From Mycobacterium sp. 1245111.1 (lineage in GTDB: Bacteria > Actinomycetota > Actinomycetes > Mycobacteriales > Mycobacteriaceae), in contig NZ_LZLV01000004.1 in assembly GCF_001673405.1 (NCBI RefSeq), positions 58,101 to 122,100 of the forward strand: a stretch of 64,000 nucleotides of DNA, read 5' to 3'. The notes under the pieces are model-generated. The model searched no databases. It was not told where the DNA came from and was given only the letters and a program-made list of their open reading frames with translations. Positions within the stretch are counted from its first letter, which is position 1, and every line of letters begins with the position of its first letter. Shown here in pieces: positions 63,686 to 64,000 of the stretch. Position numbers and translations under genes: made by a program.

Positions 63686-64000
63686 TTAGCCGCCGGAGAC
63701 CGGGCGGGGCATGGTGAAGCGGCCCGCCTGCACACGCAAGATGTTGCTGACCGTCGGACGCGACCACACACCGGGCTGCTGAGTCATACCCACCATCGGC
63801 GCACCGGGCATGCCGCCCATCGTCGTCTCCGACGCCGGAACGGCCCCGAGGTCCGCCTCCGACAACCACTGCGGGTCTTCGACTGCGCTGGCCACCGGGG
63901 TGGCCGAGGCCCAGGTCTGAGGCACCGACAGCCCGCCGATCGGTTCGGCCGTGCCGATGCCGGCGAGCACCGGCCGCTGCGCGCCCTCCGGCATCCAGGC
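63686..64000 (-). CDS. PPE family protein, SVP subgroup (C-terminal part only)
   Basis: The last ~104 residues of a PPE protein extend past the right edge. It shows a regular SVP motif (GGLSVPQTW) and the terminal TMPRPVSGG, related to the end of the next PPE gene. Only the tail is visible, so the N-terminal PPE domain is inferred. The tandem arrangement suggests a local duplication. Confidence 0.85.
   Translation of the reverse strand, partial: AWMPEGAQRPVLAGIGTAEPIGGLSVPQTWASATPVASAVEDPQWLSEADLGAVPASETTMGGMPGAPMVGMTQQPGVWSRPTVSNILRVQAGRFTMPRPVSGG

Noticed and set aside
1..64000. CRISPR arrays, rRNA or tRNA genes, insertion sequences
   Set aside because: No regular spacer repeats, no cloverleaf-like sequence and no transposase product were found on either strand.

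Overview
The window is chromosomal DNA of a non-tuberculous Mycobacterium. It is GC-rich and carries PPE proteins, MmpL/MmpS transporters, PapA and FAAL-type FadD enzymes, OctT/GpgP and a mycobacterial core gene order. That order follows the M. tuberculosis stretch Rv2403c-Rv2438c: lppR, lepA, Rv2405, Rv2406c, Rv2409c-2411c, rpsT, holA, comEC, comEA, then degV, octT, gpgP, rsfS, nadD, a VWA/MoxR pair, proA, an MscS channel, a cyclase-like protein, rbsK and nadE. No rRNA, tRNA, CRISPR array or insertion sequence was seen.

Layout. 1-3930 (minus) is a tightly coupled lepA-lppR-cobG-cobH run; lepA has no ATG/GTG/TTG start before its P-loop. 4065-6541 holds two secreted paralogues of unknown function, each with a strong terminator and a shared upstream box. 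6968-16110 is core: a PemK-like protein, a CBS protein, a membrane protein, a transglutaminase/alpha-E/ATP-grasp operon, rpsT, holA, comEC and comEA.

16.2-47.3 kb replaces what in M. tuberculosis is the single gene eis between comEA and degV. Its core is a bimodular type I polyketide synthase of about 3684 residues, transcribed divergently from papA, mmpL, a secreted PE-PPE-domain hydrolase, fadD and a Gap-like membrane gene. Content and order match the trehalose polyphleate (TPP) locus described in M. smegmatis and M. abscessus. Around it are an acyl-CoA dehydrogenase pair, a PNPOx-like protein, a StrR-like ParB/HTH regulator with two abutting perfect palindromes upstream, a DAPDH-like oxidoreductase, a secreted PE-PPE protein, a PucR/CdaR-type regulator and an mmpS-mmpL operon. 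The inferred product is a surface polyacyl-trehalose: FadD activates the starter, the PKS builds an unbranched chain (both AT domains have the malonyl-type HAFH motif), PapA acylates, MmpL exports, the PE-PPE enzyme finishes assembly outside, and Gap may help translocation.

47290-62351 returns to core genes, with another secreted PE-PPE paralogue at 50638-51648. The MscS channel and cyclase-like protein are translationally coupled, and both lack canonical nucleotide-handling residues. The M. tuberculosis ahpC/ahpD and PE25/PPE41 genes are absent between proA and the channel gene. The window closes with one complete and one partial PPE gene of the SVP type.
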